A stretch of DNA of 17,417 bases, from contig DOKV01000136.1 in NCBI GenBank assembly GCA_003510765.1, forward strand, positions 1 to 17,417, read 5' to 3'. The stretch comes from Clostridiaceae bacterium. Lineage in GTDB: Bacteria > Bacillota > Clostridia > Clostridiales > Clostridiaceae. The notes under the pieces were generated by a model, which made no database searches, was not told where the DNA came from, and worked only from the letters and a program-made list of their open reading frames with translations. The first letter of the stretch is position 1. Every line of letters starts with the position of its first letter. Positions 15,788 through 17,417 of this stretch are shown here, piece after piece. Made by a program: the position numbers and the translations under genes.

Positions 15788-16405
15788 CTAACGAGCACAA
15801 AAGGTAAGATACACACAAGACACCCCTCCCTTCTCAAGTAGGGCCAAGCAAGTTTTTACAGTGGCACCTGTGGTGTAGACATCATCAATAAGTAGGCCTC
15901 TTTTCCCCTTTAAAGGGTCCCAAGATCCACGTTTCATGCGAAGCCCTTTTATATTCTTCCACCGTTCATCCATCTCTAAGTGCTTTTGTTCTACCTTGGG
16001 TGGCAAAAACAAGTCATATACCGGCACGTTTAACTTCTTGGCCAGATTCTTCGAGAGGACTTCTCCATGATCAAAACCCAATCGCTTTATGGACACCTGA
16101 GACGATGGTGCATAAGTGATAAAATCCACAGAACCCAAGTCTTTGGGCAAAAATTCTTCGATTAATGTCGCCATTTCATTTCCTGCAACAAAAGAGCCAT
16201 TCTTTTTAAAAGCACTTAGGAGACCTTTCACTTCTTCCGTATACTGAAACAGTGACCACCCTTGCGCCCCGGGAATCTTTCGTAGACGACCAAGCAGTAT
16301 CCGATCCTTGCAAGGAATACAAAGCCCTTCTGTAGAAGTTCGGCAAATGGGGCACCTACTAGGAGGATACAACAGTGCTAAGAGTTTAGGGATCAGTTTA
16401 TTCAA
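15788..16405 (-). CDS. comFC: ComFC-family phosphoribosyltransferase-like protein
   Basis: A ComF/GntX-family protein: an N-terminal zinc ribbon followed by a phosphoribosyltransferase fold. In competent bacteria it acts in the cytoplasm with ComFA and DprA during DNA uptake. Zinc ligands are Cys18, Cys21, Cys29 and Cys32 (CPIC and CIPC), counted from the TTG at 16405. The PRPP-binding loop is LLIDDVYTTGATV, beginning near residue 171. The TTG start overlaps the comFA-like stop by 8 bases and gives 205 residues, slightly short for the family; a purine-rich GGGAAGAAGG precedes it. The longer frame from 16504 lies wholly in the upstream gene and lacks homology. Translational coupling is likely. 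Confidence 0.88.
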   Translation of the reverse strand: MNKLIPKLLALLYPPSRCPICRTSTEGLCIPCKDRILLGRLRKIPGAQGWSLFQYTEEVKGLLSAFKKNGSFVAGNEMATLIEEFLPKDLGSVDFITYAPSSQVSIKRLGFDHGEVLSKNLAKKLNVPVYDLFLPPKVEQKHLEMDERWKNIKGLRMKRGSWDPLKGKRGLLIDDVYTTGATVKTCLALLEKGGVSCVYLTFCAR

Positions 16406-17381
16406 AGCCTTCTTCCCATAGCACCTTATTAAAGTATCTTGTGAGCTCCTTGGTTTTTTCCATATCTCTTGAAATATGCTGACATAGCATAATGACTTCT
16501 CCATTTAGATCATCGTAAAGCCCACTGCGTAGACAGAAAAAGAGGAGCTCCCGATAACTATATCTTGCTGCATCCGCTCCGTGAATGATGATTTCAAAAT
16601 TAGTCTCCATGTCTATATAGTCTTCTAAATCATCCGTAATGAAGATGTACGCTTTCTCTTGGTCTTTACATAGCTCTTTCATGGTTTTCGTCCCTATTTC
16701 ATCCACATCAAAGATGGCCCCCTCCAATGATTCATCTATCTTTCTTAGGAATCTGGCCACCTTTCGTTTCACTTTCTTATCGCCAGTGATAAAGAGCACT
16801 TTCTTCTTTTCAAAAACAAACCACAGAAGATACTCATAGACGGAGGTAGGCACAAACTCATCTAAGTTCAATCTGGTTTCAATGAATCTTGGTTCTGAAA
16901 CAAATCCACTCCTTCCAGCCATGGGCACTTCCATCACATCCATCCCCATGAAGACCACTTCAAAGGAGTAGGCCAGCACTTTGCTACACTTTGGATAGAC
17001 TAACCCAATGAGTTGTTGCATCTCTGGTTTTCGATGGATGGGAAAGGAATTCACATCATCATAGACCACCAAATCATATCTACTCTTAATTCTTAAGGCC
17101 TGAAAGTAATCCACAATGACCAAATGAGCCTGTTCCTTGATTTCCAGTTCTTGATGAATGGATATGGAGGAGAACCCAGCCTCTGCCATGGCACGAACCA
17201 TCAACACATCCTCTTTCACTTCTCCAGTAATATAGAGTACACGGCCACCCTCATAGAGGACCTTCTTCACCAAATCCTCAATGGGAGAGATGCCCATATA
17301 AGGGACTGTTTTAATGTTGATGGCCTTTTGTTCTCCTTGCTTATACCAGTGAAAGAGTTGTTCTTTTTTTTCAAGTTTCAT
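16398..17381 (-). CDS. ComFA-like protein lacking helicase motifs
   Basis: The position before comFC and several segments identify it as a ComFA relative, the competence DEAD-box-like ATPase, but it is short (327 residues against about 400-460) and degenerate. There is no N-terminal zinc cluster. The Walker A region that should hold a GAGKT reads VLYITGEVKED (48-58). The Walker B DEVDAFP of ComFA is DDVNSFP (108-114). The SAT motif position reads YSFEV (138-142). The motif V and VI regions, normally STTILERGVT and QIAGRVGR, read ITDDLEDYI and FFCLRSGLY. The spared parts are structural: FIETRLNLDEFVPTSVYEYLLWF and the tail GEVIMLCQ to the WEEGF end. The ATG at 17381 follows GGAGG by 5 bases. 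ATPase activity is unlikely. Confidence 0.75.
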   Translation of the reverse strand: MKLEKKEQLFHWYKQGEQKAINIKTVPYMGISPIEDLVKKVLYEGGRVLYITGEVKEDVLMVRAMAEAGFSSISIHQELEIKEQAHLVIVDYFQALRIKSRYDLVVYDDVNSFPIHRKPEMQQLIGLVYPKCSKVLAYSFEVVFMGMDVMEVPMAGRSGFVSEPRFIETRLNLDEFVPTSVYEYLLWFVFEKKKVLFITGDKKVKRKVARFLRKIDESLEGAIFDVDEIGTKTMKELCKDQEKAYIFITDDLEDYIDMETNFEIIIHGADAARYSYRELLFFCLRSGLYDDLNGEVIMLCQHISRDMEKTKELTRYFNKVLWEEGFE

Positions 17382-17417
17382 AATGGCCTCCAGTATTATT
17401 TATAATGTTATTAGGCT

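Overview
The window looks like a chromosomal segment of a low-to-moderate-GC, Gram-positive anaerobe of the class Clostridia. This is inferred from strong AGGAGG-type ribosome binding sites, several TTG starts, Firmicutes-type housekeeping proteins, a pyruvate formate-lyase pair, a rubredoxin and comF genes. The genus cannot be fixed from the sequence. No rRNA, tRNA, insertion sequence, prophage or CRISPR array is visible.

Layout, left to right. (1) At 1-653 (-) lies the 5' part of an ABC-2-type transporter ATPase, broken by a one-base frameshift near 222 and cut by the window edge. (2) argS (-) is transcribed divergently from a three-gene run (+): a degenerate Ppx/GppA-family protein, a DUF2156 protein and a thiol peroxidase with a single cysteine. 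This run ends at a strong bidirectional hairpin. (3) trmB (-) is followed one base later by an unknown 130-codon gene (-). (4) An unknown histidine-rich gene (+, TTG start) ends in a terminator; after a structured gap comes an arginase gene (+). (5) A MATE exporter (-) is divergent from a rubredoxin gene (+). (6) pflB-pflA (-) is preceded by about 480 bases of non-coding DNA. This holds a near-consensus promoter, a Rex-like operator over its -35 box and recurring ACAGATT elements. (7) A polysaccharide deacetylase and a YkoP-like protein form a pair (-). (8) A comFA-like gene and comFC (-) are followed by an independent non-coding RNA gene (about 265 nt) with its own promoter and terminator.

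The genes serve anaerobic energy metabolism (pflBA), redox and oxygen tolerance (rubredoxin, thiol peroxidase), translation (argS, trmB), arginine breakdown and cell-wall polysaccharide modification. The most notable items are the structured RNA beside comFC, which I suspect is a raiA-motif RNA, a ComFA homologue that has lost its visible helicase motifs, the pfl control region, a Ppx-family protein with eroded phosphate loops, and a Tpx without a resolving cysteine. Many starts were moved inward from the longest reading frame on the basis of ribosome binding sites.
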